From Lentisphaeria bacterium UBA1724 (GTDB lineage Bacteria; Verrucomicrobiota; Lentisphaeria; Oligosphaerales; Oligosphaeraceae): a stretch of 42,005 bases of DNA. Below the pieces are notes generated by a model, which searched no databases, was not told the DNA's origin, and saw only the letters and a program-made list of their open reading frames with translations. Below are positions 16,261 through 24,414 of this stretch, in pieces. The first letter of the stretch is position 1; each line of letters opens with the position of its first letter. The stretch is from NCBI GenBank assembly GCA_002315885.1, contig DCIO01000004.1, positions 1 to 42,005 of the forward strand, given 5' to 3'. The translations under genes and the position numbers were made by a program.

Positions 16261-17751
16261 TTAGCCGATGGAGTTACTGGACAGGCAGATTGCCTCGTAG
16301 CGCTTGAAAGCGGCCTCCCAGGCTTCCGCCTCGGTGGGCTGGTAGCATTGGACATTCTCGGAGCGCTTCACGATTTCGCGTGCGGCGTTGAGATTAGCGA
16401 TGGTTCCAGTGGCAATGCCTTGACCCAGGATGTTCCCGAAGGCGGTGGCTTCGACGGGGCCCGTGACGACCGTGGCCTGAATTGCGTTAGCAGTGAATTC
16501 GTTGAGGAGGACATTCTGGCATCCACCGCCGACGAGATGGAGAGTGTGGAGCTTTTCGCCAGTGATGGCTTCCAGCTCATTCCAGGTCTGGCGATAGCGC
16601 AGTGCCAGGGATTCCAGGGCAATACGGACAATCTGTGCGGGAGTTTCGGGAACGCGCTGGCCGCTCTCTTTGCAGAACTGCTTGATGCGGGAGGGCATGT
16701 CACCAGGAGCTTCGAAGAGATGGTCGTTGGGGTTGATGATGGCGAAGAAGGGCTCCGCTTCTTCCCGTGCCATGGTGGCCAGTTCGGCGAAGGAGTACTT
16801 GTTTCCTTCGCGGATCCACTGGTTTCTGCATTCCTGGATGAGCCAAAGGCCCATGATGTTCTTGAGGAAGCGGATGGTGTTGCCGACACCTCCTTCGTTG
16901 GTGTAGTTAGCGGCCTGGGCGGCTTCCGTGACACAGGGTTTGGGCAGTTCCACGCCCATGAGGCTCCAGGTTCCGCTGGAGAGATAGGCCCAGCCAGTTT
17001 CGTTGACGGCAGGGACTGCGGCCACGGCGCTGGCGGTGTCATGGGTGCCAATGAGGATGACGGGGATGGGCCCGCAGTTGAACTCCGCCTGGATTTCCGG
17101 GGTGAGAGTTCCCGCCACGGTGCAGGATGGGGTGATTTTGGGGAAGATGGAGCGCTTCAGGCCCAGTGCGTCGATGATTTTCCAGGACCAGTCGCCCGTG
17201 GTGGGATTGAAAATCTGGGAGGTGGTGGCGATGGAGTATTCCGCCGAGACATTTCCGCAGAGGAGATAGGTGAGGGCGTTAGGCACGAAGAGCAGCTTGT
17301 CGGTCTGTTTGAGGGCCTCCTCGTTGTCGCGGACGGATGCGGAGAGCTGGAAGACTGTATTGAGGTTGAGGAACTGGATGCCGGTTTCCTTGTAGATGTC
17401 GTCCTTGGAGATGCGTTCGAAAGTCCAAGGCATCACATCGTCGGTGCGTGGATCGCGATAGTGGTGCGGCAGTCCGATGAGTTTGCCATCGGCGCCCAGG
17501 TAGCAGACATCCACACCCCAGGTGTCAATGCCGATGCCGTCAATGGTCTGACCTGTCGCCAGGGCTTTGCGGAGACCTTCCTTGATTTCGGCGAAGAGGG
17601 TATTGAAATCCCAGAAGAGGCCATCTCCGACGGTGATTGGGCCATTGGCGAAGCGGTGGAGTTCTTCCAGTTTGATGGTTTCGCCGTCATAGTGTCCCAT
17701 GATTGCGCGGCCGCTGGAGGCGCCGAGATCGAATGCGAGGTAGTTCTTCAT
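16261..17751 (-). CDS. rhaB: Rhamnulokinase
   Basis: RhaB phosphorylates L-rhamnulose at C1 using ATP. The 496 residues carry FGGY/actin-fold landmarks: the phosphate loop DLGASSGRAIMG (8-19), IGIDTWGVDVC, the RhaB-specific PHHYRDPRTD, IGTHDTASAVAAVPA (second phosphate site), and VGGGCQNVLLN near the C-terminus. RhaA lies downstream in the same run. Its ATG overlaps the stop of the phosphoesterase gene (ATGA), showing translational coupling. Confidence 0.93.
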   Translation of the reverse strand: MKNYLAFDLGASSGRAIMGHYDGETIKLEELHRFANGPITVGDGLFWDFNTLFAEIKEGLRKALATGQTIDGIGIDTWGVDVCYLGADGKLIGLPHHYRDPRTDDVMPWTFERISKDDIYKETGIQFLNLNTVFQLSASVRDNEEALKQTDKLLFVPNALTYLLCGNVSAEYSIATTSQIFNPTTGDWSWKIIDALGLKRSIFPKITPSCTVAGTLTPEIQAEFNCGPIPVILIGTHDTASAVAAVPAVNETGWAYLSSGTWSLMGVELPKPCVTEAAQAANYTNEGGVGNTIRFLKNIMGLWLIQECRNQWIREGNKYSFAELATMAREEAEPFFAIINPNDHLFEAPGDMPSRIKQFCKESGQRVPETPAQIVRIALESLALRYRQTWNELEAITGEKLHTLHLVGGGCQNVLLNEFTANAIQATVVTGPVEATAFGNILGQGIATGTIANLNAAREIVKRSENVQCYQPTEAEAWEAAFKRYEAICLSSNSIG

Positions 17752-18608
17752 AGGGGATTGAGTTTGATGATTTGCGGTGTGATGGCGCCAGTGGCGCTGT
17801 CGATGTCAATCAAAGAAAAAGAGTCTCGAAGCGTGAGTGACCCTGCCCCGATTTGCCAGAAGCCCTCTTTGTCGGGAGGCAGAATGAAGGGGAGGTGGAC
17901 ATGGCCGGAAAGAATTGCCTGGAAGGCGCCTTTGCGGCCATGTTCCAGCAGATGTTCTCCGTTTTCGAGTTTTGTGCGCCAGGAGAGCGCGTGTCCCGTA
18001 TGGTTGCTGAGTGGGAAGTGCGTAGCCACCACACGTACGCGTGCCCGCGCGGGAAGTGAGAGAATATAATCCAGTTTATTCCAGCCGTCGGCAGATAGGG
18101 CTCCTGTTGATAGCCATATTGCGCATGGCCGTGCGGGGTTGAGGAGGATGAATTCCACGGGGCCGATGGTAACAGACTGTGGCAGGTCGGTTAATTCACA
18201 GCGCCCCTGGTTGAGATTCTTGAAGGCCTCTGCCAAGGCAGGGTGGTTTTGCGGGATGTATGCGTCGTGGTTTCCTGGGACGTAGAGAAAATTCTCGCCC
18301 GCTTTTTGGCGCAGTGGTGCCAGGATTTCTTCTGCGTGTTGGAATTCCTCCTGTGAGCCGATGGAGGTCAGGTCTCCTGTGCAGAGTGCCGCGTCCACCT
18401 GCATATCGGCATAGTGTTCCGTCAGCAGCGCGATGTTTTCCAGGGAAAGTTTGCGTTGCCGTGTGGCGAACTGGTTGAGTCTGCCGAAGAAGCGCTTGTC
18501 CAGGAGATATCGCCACTTCCAGTCCTTTAGTCCCGTGTGGATGTCGGAGAAGTGGAGGATGCGGAATACGCCTGGATTTTTGGGAGGGACTATGGGAAAG
18601 GTGTTCAT
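17748..18608 (-). CDS. Calcineurin-like metallophosphoesterase
   Basis: All the metal-binding motifs of the family are present in order: FSDIHTG (D22, H24), TGDLTS (about 78-83), GNHDAY (about 113-118), ATHFP and SGHVHLP. These bind two metal ions for phosphoester hydrolysis; the substrate is unknown. There is no signal peptide, so it is cytoplasmic. The start is ATG 18608, which shares its A with the TGA of the response-regulator gene (TGATG), rather than the GTG one codon earlier. The position between a two-component system and rhaB suggests operon membership but does not reveal the substrate. Confidence 0.87.
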   Translation of the reverse strand: MNTFPIVPPKNPGVFRILHFSDIHTGLKDWKWRYLLDKRFFGRLNQFATRQRKLSLENIALLTEHYADMQVDAALCTGDLTSIGSQEEFQHAEEILAPLRQKAGENFLYVPGNHDAYIPQNHPALAEAFKNLNQGRCELTDLPQSVTIGPVEFILLNPARPCAIWLSTGALSADGWNKLDYILSLPARARVRVVATHFPLSNHTGHALSWRTKLENGEHLLEHGRKGAFQAILSGHVHLPFILPPDKEGFWQIGAGSLTLRDSFSLIDIDSATGAITPQIIKLNPL

Positions 18609-20017
18609 CACTCTTCAGGCGTATTGTTAAGTTCGGGATATTGCAGGAGTCGCCGTTGGAGAGTCCGTCGGCTGATACCGAGGATTTCGGCGGCGCGGGT
18701 ACGGTTGCCGTGTGCCTGTTCCAGGGCTCTCTTCATGGTGGAGAGTTCGTTGGACTTGATATCCAGGGTCTCGGGTTCGGCGGCTGGCGTCTCTGAAGGA
18801 GGCGTGTCCTCCGGAAGTTGTGTGCTTTTAGCGGTGGTTGTGGGAGCGGAGAAGGCATCCACGATTTCCTGTGGGATGTCCTTTACGGTCAGCAGTGTGC
18901 CGCGTGCCATTACCACCATGCGCTCCACACAATTCCGCAATTCGCGGATGTTCCCTGGCCAGGAGTAGGATTCCAGGACTGCTGCGGCGTCCTGGGTAAT
19001 GCCTGTGACGGGGCGGTCGTTGTCCTTTGCGGCGACGGTGAGGAAGTGTTCCAGGAGTGGTCGGATGTCCTGTTGGTGTTCCCGCAGGGGGGGAAGTTTT
19101 AGGTTGACTACATTGAGGCGGTAGAAGAGGTCTTCCCGGAAGGTCCCTGCCTGTACCATGGCCTTCAGGTCCCGGTTGGTGGCGGCAATGAGTCGCACAT
19201 CCACCGGGATAGTAGTGGAACCGCCGACGCGTTCCAGATTTCGTGTCTCCAGGACGCGCAGGAGTTTGACCTGTGTGGAGAGGGATATTTCTCCAATTTC
19301 ATCCAGGAAGAGGGTTCCGTGGTCCGCCCGTTCAAATCGACCAATGAAGCGTTCGTTGGCGCCCGTGTAGGCACCCTTTTCATGTCCGAAGAGTTCACTT
19401 TCCAGGAGGTTCTCGTTGAGTGCGGCGCAATGTACTGCCACAAATGGTGCGCGGGCGCGGGGACTCCAGGCGTGAAGCGCATGGGCGAATAGCTCCTTGC
19501 CTGTGCCGCTTTCCCCCGTAATCAGCACTGTGGAGCGGGAATCCGCTACCTGGCGGGCTTCTTCCAGAAGCGCCTTCATGACGGGAGAGGAGCCGATGAT
19601 GCCTTCGGGAGCTACCCCCGCACTCTTGCGCTCGGCGGCTTTGCGCTCCGCTAGGACTTCCAGACCGCGGTCGATCATCATCTCTAAATCGTCTAGATTG
19701 ACGGGTTTCGTCAGGTAGTCGTAGGCACCCGCACGCATGGCCGCCATGGCGGTTTGGACAGAACCGTATGCCGTCAGCATGATGATGAGGGGGGCGTCTG
19801 GCCAGGAGACAACCTCACGGGTGAATGCCATGCCGTCCATCCCAGGCATACGCAGGTCGGTAAGAACGATGTCCACCTTGCGTTTCTTGAGGGTGGCAAG
19901 CCCCTGGGTGGCGGAGTCCGCCAGCAGGATTTCATATTTGTCGCTGAAGGCGTCCCGCAATCCTTCGCGGGTATTTCGTTCGTCGTCAATGACGAGAATG
20001 ACGGGTAGTGTTGCCAT
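18608..20017 (-). CDS. Sigma-54-dependent response regulator, NtrC family
   Basis: Three domains are complete. The receiver (1-120) keeps the acidic pair D11/D12, phosphoacceptor D54, T82 and K104. The AAA+ domain has Walker A GESGTGKE (about 167-174), GAYTGA in the sigma-54 contact loop (Tyr replaces the usual Phe, a known tolerated variant), and FLDEIG as Walker B. A Fis-type helix-turn-helix closes the protein ([19 protein letters not shown]). It would activate sigma-54 promoters when phosphorylated by the kinase encoded upstream. No ribosome-binding site precedes ATG, where a 26-bp repeat array lies instead. Direct control of the rhamnose genes is possible but I found no -24/-12 site. Confidence 0.93.
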   Translation of the reverse strand: MATLPVILVIDDERNTREGLRDAFSDKYEILLADSATQGLATLKKRKVDIVLTDLRMPGMDGMAFTREVVSWPDAPLIIMLTAYGSVQTAMAAMRAGAYDYLTKPVNLDDLEMMIDRGLEVLAERKAAERKSAGVAPEGIIGSSPVMKALLEEARQVADSRSTVLITGESGTGKELFAHALHAWSPRARAPFVAVHCAALNENLLESELFGHEKGAYTGANERFIGRFERADHGTLFLDEIGEISLSTQVKLLRVLETRNLERVGGSTTIPVDVRLIAATNRDLKAMVQAGTFREDLFYRLNVVNLKLPPLREHQQDIRPLLEHFLTVAAKDNDRPVTGITQDAAAVLESYSWPGNIRELRNCVERMVVMARGTLLTVKDIPQEIVDAFSAPTTTAKSTQLPEDTPPSETPAAEPETLDIKSNELSTMKRALEQAHGNRTRAAEILGISRRTLQRRLLQYPELNNTPEE

Positions 20018-20036
20018 AGTGTGTTTAATATTCGAT

Positions 20037-20112
20037 GCGGAAGGCGCGGAAGGCGCGGAAATTTGGGAACCGCGGAAGGCGCGGAAATTGGGGAACCGCG
20101 GAAGGCGCGGAA
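20037..20112. repeat. 26-bp tandem repeat between kinase and regulator genes
   Basis: Two 26-bp units (20046-20071 and 20072-20097) differ by one base, followed by a partial third copy (20098-20112) and preceded by a 9-bp fragment of the same motif (20037-20045). Each unit contains GCGGAAGGC. The array fills most of the 110-bp gap between the kinase stop and the regulator start and lies in their common transcript. A similar style of intergenic repeat occurs at 35.6-35.8 kb. Confidence 0.88.
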
Positions 20113-20135
20113 GGTGCGCATTCCGTCGTGCTGAG

Positions 20136-21323
20136 TTATGCTTCCGGCGCGGCGAGTTGCCGGATGACTCTGGCGTGTCGGGGAAAACTGAGGGTAAATG
20201 CGGCTCCCGCGCCTGGTTTCCCGTCTATGGCCAAATCGCCGCCGTGGGAGCGGACGATGCGGTCCACGATGAGCAATCCCAGTCCATGGCCTCCCTCCTT
20301 CGTGGTGTAGTAGGGTTCCATGAGGCGGGAGAGTTGTTCGCGGGTTAGACCAGGACCATTGTCGGCAAAGCGCAGGTGGACGAATACGTCATCCACCGTG
20401 CAGTTGATTTGGATGGTTCCGCCGTTTGGCATGGCCTGCATGGCATTCTTGACCAGGTTGAAGAATGCCTGTGTGAGTTGTCCCGCATCGCCGGAGATGG
20501 CGGGGACCAGGTCGGGGAAATCCATTTCGACAGCGATGTCCTTTGCCTTGAGTTCGGGTTCCAGGAAGCCCAGGGCGCTTTCCAGGAGCAGCTGCAGATT
20601 GACGGGTGTCATGGTAAGCTGCGTGGGGCGGACCGCACTGAGGAAGTTCTTGACGATGCTGTCCAGTCGCTGGAGTTCCTGGTCGGCGATATCCACGAAG
20701 TGCGTTGCGGCCTCGCGGACGACCGTGTCATCTGGATTACGGAGTTTCCGTTTGAGAATTTGGAGGTGTATTCCCAAGGCATTGAGGGGATTTCCCAGTT
20801 CATGTGCGACTCCCGCCGCCAGTTGTGTGATAGCGGTGACGCGTTGTGTCTCCACTGTCTTTTCGTTGTCCTCGCGCCGTTCTGTGACATCGTGGAAGAT
20901 GAGTGTTGCCAGGAGTTGCTCTTCGTTGGCAAGTTCGGGCGGTTCTGGGGCAGGAATAAGGTAGAACGATAGGAATCGTCGTTCGGGGTAGAAGATTTCG
21001 ATTTCCTGGCGGCTGAAGCGCCCCCATTGGTCCGCGGGGATTTGCAGGAGTTGCTTCCAGTCAATCTGTCGGAAATATCTGCCGATGGGCTGTCCGATGG
21101 CGTCTTCGGGGATGCCGAAGAGTCGCATGGCGGCGGGATTTGCCACATGGATGCGCAGGGCATTGTCCAGGACGATGATGCCTTCCCGCAGGGTATCGAA
21201 GATTTCTTCGAAGAAGTCTTTTTCCGTCAGGGCGTTCCCGAGATATTTTCTGAGGGTAGCCGCATCCAGTTTTTCCAGGCGGTCCTGTAGGCGGTCACGA
21301 AAGATGTTCCTTCTCGCAGGCAT
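20136..21323 (-). CDS. Soluble PAS-domain sensor histidine kinase, NtrB-like
   Basis: Residues 35-150 form a PAS sensor (EGIIVLDNALRIHVANPAA). The HisKA H-box is AAGVAHELGNPLNALGIH (about residue 173), and the ATPase domain has an N box NLVKNAMQ, a G1 box DNGPG and a G2 box GHGLGLLIVDRI. No membrane segment or signal peptide is present, so it senses a cytoplasmic cue, as NtrB does. The start is uncertain; ATG 21323 is chosen, but the frame is open to 21380. The response regulator is encoded next on the same strand, so the two form a cognate pair. The 26-bp repeat array lies between them. Confidence 0.9.
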   Translation of the reverse strand: MPARRNIFRDRLQDRLEKLDAATLRKYLGNALTEKDFFEEIFDTLREGIIVLDNALRIHVANPAAMRLFGIPEDAIGQPIGRYFRQIDWKQLLQIPADQWGRFSRQEIEIFYPERRFLSFYLIPAPEPPELANEEQLLATLIFHDVTERREDNEKTVETQRVTAITQLAAGVAHELGNPLNALGIHLQILKRKLRNPDDTVVREAATHFVDIADQELQRLDSIVKNFLSAVRPTQLTMTPVNLQLLLESALGFLEPELKAKDIAVEMDFPDLVPAISGDAGQLTQAFFNLVKNAMQAMPNGGTIQINCTVDDVFVHLRFADNGPGLTREQLSRLMEPYYTTKEGGHGLGLLIVDRIVRSHGGDLAIDGKPGAGAAFTLSFPRHARVIRQLAAPEA

Positions 21324-21380
21324 ATCGTAGCATTTCTTCTCCCGGGTCATTTTCCGCAGGAGGATATTCCATCGGCACAA

Positions 21381-21432
21381 AACAAAAGCCGGCGGGTAAT
21401 CCGGCGCCGTAGCGTCGGCGGTGCCGCCGGCT
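21381..21432 (-). terminator. Rho-independent terminator, - strand
   Basis: The 9-bp stem AGCCGGCGG (21387-21395) / CCGCCGGCT (21424-21432) reads into TTTTGTTTTG on the - strand. It lies 40 bp past the stop of the exosortase-associated gene and so separates it from the histidine kinase. The loop is long (28 nt) and itself GC-rich. Confidence 0.75.
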
Positions 21433-21472
21433 GGTGAAAAACGAATTTATCGTTTTTTATGACTTCGCTAGA

Positions 21473-22354
21473 CTAGTAGCGCTTGTGGAAAGAGGGAGTG
21501 ACGACCTTCCAGGTGGTGGCCTGGTCCTGGTCGTTCAGCACGTATGCGGGTTCAACGATGGGCTCCCAGCCGAAGGGGAAGGTGACAGTTTCCACAACAC
21601 CCACGCACTCGCGGACGAGGAAGCGCCAGAGTCCCAGGCCAATGCCCTTGGAGCAGCCAGCCAGGTCGCCTTCGGTGCGGGTCACACGGAAGATGTTGTT
21701 GGGAACTTCGCAGACGCCGAAGATGATATTGCAGATGCCGCGGCCAAACTGGTCGGCAGGACGGCGCTCCACGATGGGATCCAACTGCATGTCATCCAGG
21801 GAAATGTCAACACCAGCGATGCCAGTGAAGAAATCAATGATTTCCACAGGACGCAGGGCAATGTAGAGGTGAATCAACAGAGCATCCAGCTGGACGCGGA
21901 CATCCCACTTGTCACGACGGAAGTGGTAGTAATCCACGTATGGGCTGGTTGCGTCGGTTTCCACGCGCCAGGGGCCGAATGCCGCGGTGGCGTACTTTGC
22001 CTTGTGGTACTCGAAGGCGTTGGTGTTGTTCTCGTATTTGTCAACCAGCCACAGGGGAGGAATGCAGTGAGGGAATGCGATACCCGTTTCCACATTTGCG
22101 TATGCGGACAACTGAACGTAGTTGGTGATGGCGACTTCTGCACCGATGCCAGGCCCCAGAGCTACGCCGCAACGGATGATATCCAGCAAATCGGAGAATC
22201 GGTTCCAGATGTAGAGTTCGGTGGAGACGATGGCGCCATTGGGATCCAGAAGATCGCTAGAAGCATGGGTATCTTCTGCGAAAACTGGCGTGAAATTCAT
22301 GGTAGCTACCAGTGCCAGGATACCGAGGAGCAGTTTTACTTGTCTCTTGAGCAT
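21473..22354 (-). CDS. Exosortase system-associated protein, TIGR04073 type
   Basis: A Sec signal peptide (cut near PVFAED) exports about 265 residues. The C-terminal half has the TIGR04073 pattern as I remember it: FGRGICNIIFGVCEVPNNI, then KGIGLGLWRFLVRECVGVVE, TVTFPFGWEPIVEPAYVL. Proteins of this type occur in genomes with exosortase/PEP-CTERM sorting, in PVC and some proteobacteria, and their role is unknown. The N-terminal half has an amphipathic, barrel-like stretch. The start is at the signal peptide; the frame is open 21 codons upstream. It is a single-gene unit with its own terminator. Confidence 0.78.
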   Translation of the reverse strand: MLKRQVKLLLGILALVATMNFTPVFAEDTHASSDLLDPNGAIVSTELYIWNRFSDLLDIIRCGVALGPGIGAEVAITNYVQLSAYANVETGIAFPHCIPPLWLVDKYENNTNAFEYHKAKYATAAFGPWRVETDATSPYVDYYHFRRDKWDVRVQLDALLIHLYIALRPVEIIDFFTGIAGVDISLDDMQLDPIVERRPADQFGRGICNIIFGVCEVPNNIFRVTRTEGDLAGCSKGIGLGLWRFLVRECVGVVETVTFPFGWEPIVEPAYVLNDQDQATTWKVVTPSFHKRY

Positions 22355-22503
22355 TTTAGGTTTTGTCCTTGTTCGGGATTGATGTATAGGAATGAAGCAA
22401 AAATCGAATTTTCTCAATTTAGCTTATGAAGGGCAAATTTAAAGTGAAACTGAATGGAATTTTTTCGGAAAATGCGAATGTAGGGGTATTTTTTTTCAAT
22501 ATT

Positions 22504-23097
22504 TCATGAAAAAACGAGTTTTTTCGCGTTGCAGAGTGTTTGGAATTTATGGAGATGTGTTGTGAGAATTAGCGTATTTTCGGGGGAGTGATTTTTCCAT
22601 TCTTGGATGAGTTCGGCGCAGATTTGTGCGTTTTCCTCATCTAGGCCATTGAATGGTTCGTCGAGAACGAGCAACAGTGGGTTATTTAGGAGCGCCCTTG
22701 CGATGTTGATGCGCTGTGCCTCTCCGCCAGAGAGTGTGCTGGTGTGCTGTTCCGCCTTTTGTGTGAGTCCGACTCGAGCTAGGAGCTTATGGATTTGCTC
22801 GTCATCGGGGTGTCTCATGGCGAGCTTCAGATTCTCGTATGGTGTAAGCCAGGGGAGGAGTCGTTGGTCCTGGAATGCGAAGCCGATTTGTTTGGTGTCG
22901 CGGAGGATTTTTCCGCGGGTGGGTTTCAGGAGTCCCGTGGCCAGTTTCAGGAAGGTGCTTTTTCCTTGGCCGGAAGGCGCGTCCAGATAGAATGCCTCCC
23001 CTGGTTCCAGAGACCAGGTGAAATTCTGGATCAATGGCTTTGTGGCATCCGCCCACTGGAAATCCACATTTTGGAATTGCAGGATAGTCGGGGTCAT
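22504..23097 (-). CDS. ABC transporter ATP-binding protein (SsuB/TauB-like)
   Basis: This 197-residue ATPase is short but complete. Walker A is APSGQGKST (40-48, first Gly replaced by Ala), the Q-loop is AFQDQRLLPWLTPYEN, the signature is LSGGEAQRINIARAL, Walker B is LLVLDEPFNGLDE, and the H-loop is LTTHLHK. The PWLTPYEN segment is typical of nitrate/sulfonate/taurine (SsuB, TauB, NrtD) transporters. The ATG overlaps the permease stop (ATGA), which decides the start although the frame is open for another 96 codons. The substrate cannot be told. Confidence 0.88.
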   Translation of the reverse strand: MTPTILQFQNVDFQWADATKPLIQNFTWSLEPGEAFYLDAPSGQGKSTFLKLATGLLKPTRGKILRDTKQIGFAFQDQRLLPWLTPYENLKLAMRHPDDEQIHKLLARVGLTQKAEQHTSTLSGGEAQRINIARALLNNPLLLVLDEPFNGLDEENAQICAELIQEWKNHSPENTLILTTHLHKFQTLCNAKKLVFS

Positions 23098-23825
23098 TTT
23101 CTGCGGATTTTTTGGATGAGGAGTGCTTCTATGACAACGCCGACCATGGCGATGAGGAGTGTCCATGCAAAGAGTTGTGGCAGTGCCATTTCGCGGTAGC
23201 ACTTGTAGATTCTGGCGCCGATGCCGTTTTGTGCGCCGAAGAATTCCGCAGTGGCGGTGACTTTCCATGTGATTCCCAGCGCGTAGGAGAAGCCTGCGGC
23301 CAGCCCCTGGGAAATTCCTGGCAGGATGATGGCAGTCAAGTGTTTCCAGCGTGAGAAGCGGTATATTTTCGCCAATTCGAACCATCGTTCATCCAATCCT
23401 CGGGTTGCGGTGGCGGTGTTGACGAAGAGCACAGGGAATACGGAGAGGAATACCACAGTGAATGGGACTGCATTGCCGATGGAGAGCCACACTAAGAGCA
23501 GGGAAATCCATACGATGGGAGGACAGCTTTGGACGAGTGTGATGACGGGGGAGACTGCGTCATGGATTTTTGGATGTCGTCCGCAGAAGATTCCTGCCGT
23601 GATGGCAAGCATTCCTCCGCCGAGGAGTCCCGCCAGTCCGCGGAGGATGGTCGCCAGGAGGTCTTGCCAGCATTCTGGATCCTGGATGATTCCGAGGAAC
23701 GCCCTGGCAGTTTCGAGTGGCGTCGGAATGACGCGGCCCTGATTCAACCAGGATAGCCCTCCCCAGAGGAGGAGGCAAATCAGTAACGGGACAATGCCCC
23801 AGATTTTATGCTTGGCAGTGGTCAT
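23094..23825 (-). CDS. ABC transporter permease (SsuC/TauC-like)
   Basis: Six membrane helices fit the binding-protein-dependent transport family. The first is IVPLLICLLLWGG (about 11-23), preceded by a short basic N-terminus. The EAA-loop equivalent ELAKIYRFSRWKHL followed by ILPGI contacts the ATPase. Its ATG overlaps the stop of the lipoprotein gene (ATGA) and its stop overlaps the ATPase start, so the three genes are translationally coupled. No periplasmic substrate-binding protein of the NMT1 kind is encoded nearby. Confidence 0.87.
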   Translation of the reverse strand: MTTAKHKIWGIVPLLICLLLWGGLSWLNQGRVIPTPLETARAFLGIIQDPECWQDLLATILRGLAGLLGGGMLAITAGIFCGRHPKIHDAVSPVITLVQSCPPIVWISLLLVWLSIGNAVPFTVVFLSVFPVLFVNTATATRGLDERWFELAKIYRFSRWKHLTAIILPGISQGLAAGFSYALGITWKVTATAEFFGAQNGIGARIYKCYREMALPQLFAWTLLIAMVGVVIEALLIQKIRRK

Positions 23826-24229
23826 TTGTACCAGCTTTTGCGGAGGATTTGACCATCCGCGGTCTCTCCCGCTATCGTTAATTCTCCAGGATGACCCATG
23901 AAAATCACCCAGTGGATGGTACAGTCGCAACGGCGCGAGTCCAATTCCGCGTAGCCCCGTCGCGCAAGGCTTCGGACAACCAGGGATAATTCGGTTTGCT
24001 CTAGATGAGAGGCCTTCAGGGGTTCCCAAAATGAGAGTTCCCTCAGATGCGCTTCCAATTCGTTGACATCAATTTGCACGGGCGTGAAACGCCGCAGTTC
24101 ACTGGCTGGCAGTAATGTGGGAAACATTCCTGCCGTGGGACGCTGGGGAGGCGTGTAGCGGAGGTCACAGCAGCCCGTCAATAGGAGCAATCCCCCAAAA
24201 CAGAACAGTGAGGTGAGATATTTCATCAT
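23822..24229 (-). CDS. Small lipoprotein coupled to an ABC permease
   Basis: A lipoprotein signal peptide ends in LLTGC with the lipid-bearing Cys at 20. The mature 115 residues are mixed alpha/beta with RSLARRGYAELDSRRCDC and a final GETADGQILRKSW, and match no family I know. It is too small to be an NMT1-type binding protein. Two ATG codons lie in tandem; the first is used here. Because it shares a coupled transcript with a permease and ATPase it is probably an accessory of that transporter. Confidence 0.7.
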   Translation of the reverse strand: MMKYLTSLFCFGGLLLLTGCCDLRYTPPQRPTAGMFPTLLPASELRRFTPVQIDVNELEAHLRELSFWEPLKASHLEQTELSLVVRSLARRGYAELDSRRCDCTIHWVIFMGHPGELTIAGETADGQILRKSWYK

Positions 24230-24360
24230 AGGGAAAGAGAAATGATTTGTGAACGAAAATAACATAGCAGAAGATTTTCTTTTTTTACATTTTTGTAAGA
24301 TGTCTGGGGTGTTTTTGGGATTTTCCAGCGGAAATTGACACCTCTTCCTCCAAACAAGAA

Positions 24361-24391
24361 GCCCCGCACTGTTTTTGGGGCAATGCGGGGC
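24361..24391 (-). terminator. Hairpin terminator of the SNF symporter gene
   Basis: An 8-bp stem GCCCCGCA (24361-24368) / TGCGGGGC (24384-24391) lies 24 bp after the symporter stop. On the - strand it is followed by TTCTTGTTT, a broken T-run, so efficiency is uncertain. Confidence 0.55.
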
Positions 24392-24414
24392 GAATGATTG
24401 TTTTGTCTATTGAG

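Noticed and set aside
16180..18069. 629-codon + strand frame over rhaB and the phosphoesterase
   Set aside because: Low-complexity Gly/Glu/Asp composition and complete overlap with two well-supported - strand genes show it to be a shadow.
24285..24298. TTACA-TTTT-TGTAA inverted repeat upstream of the lipoprotein gene
   Set aside because: It could be an operator, but no promoter with good hexamers accompanies it, and AT-rich palindromes of this size are common by chance.
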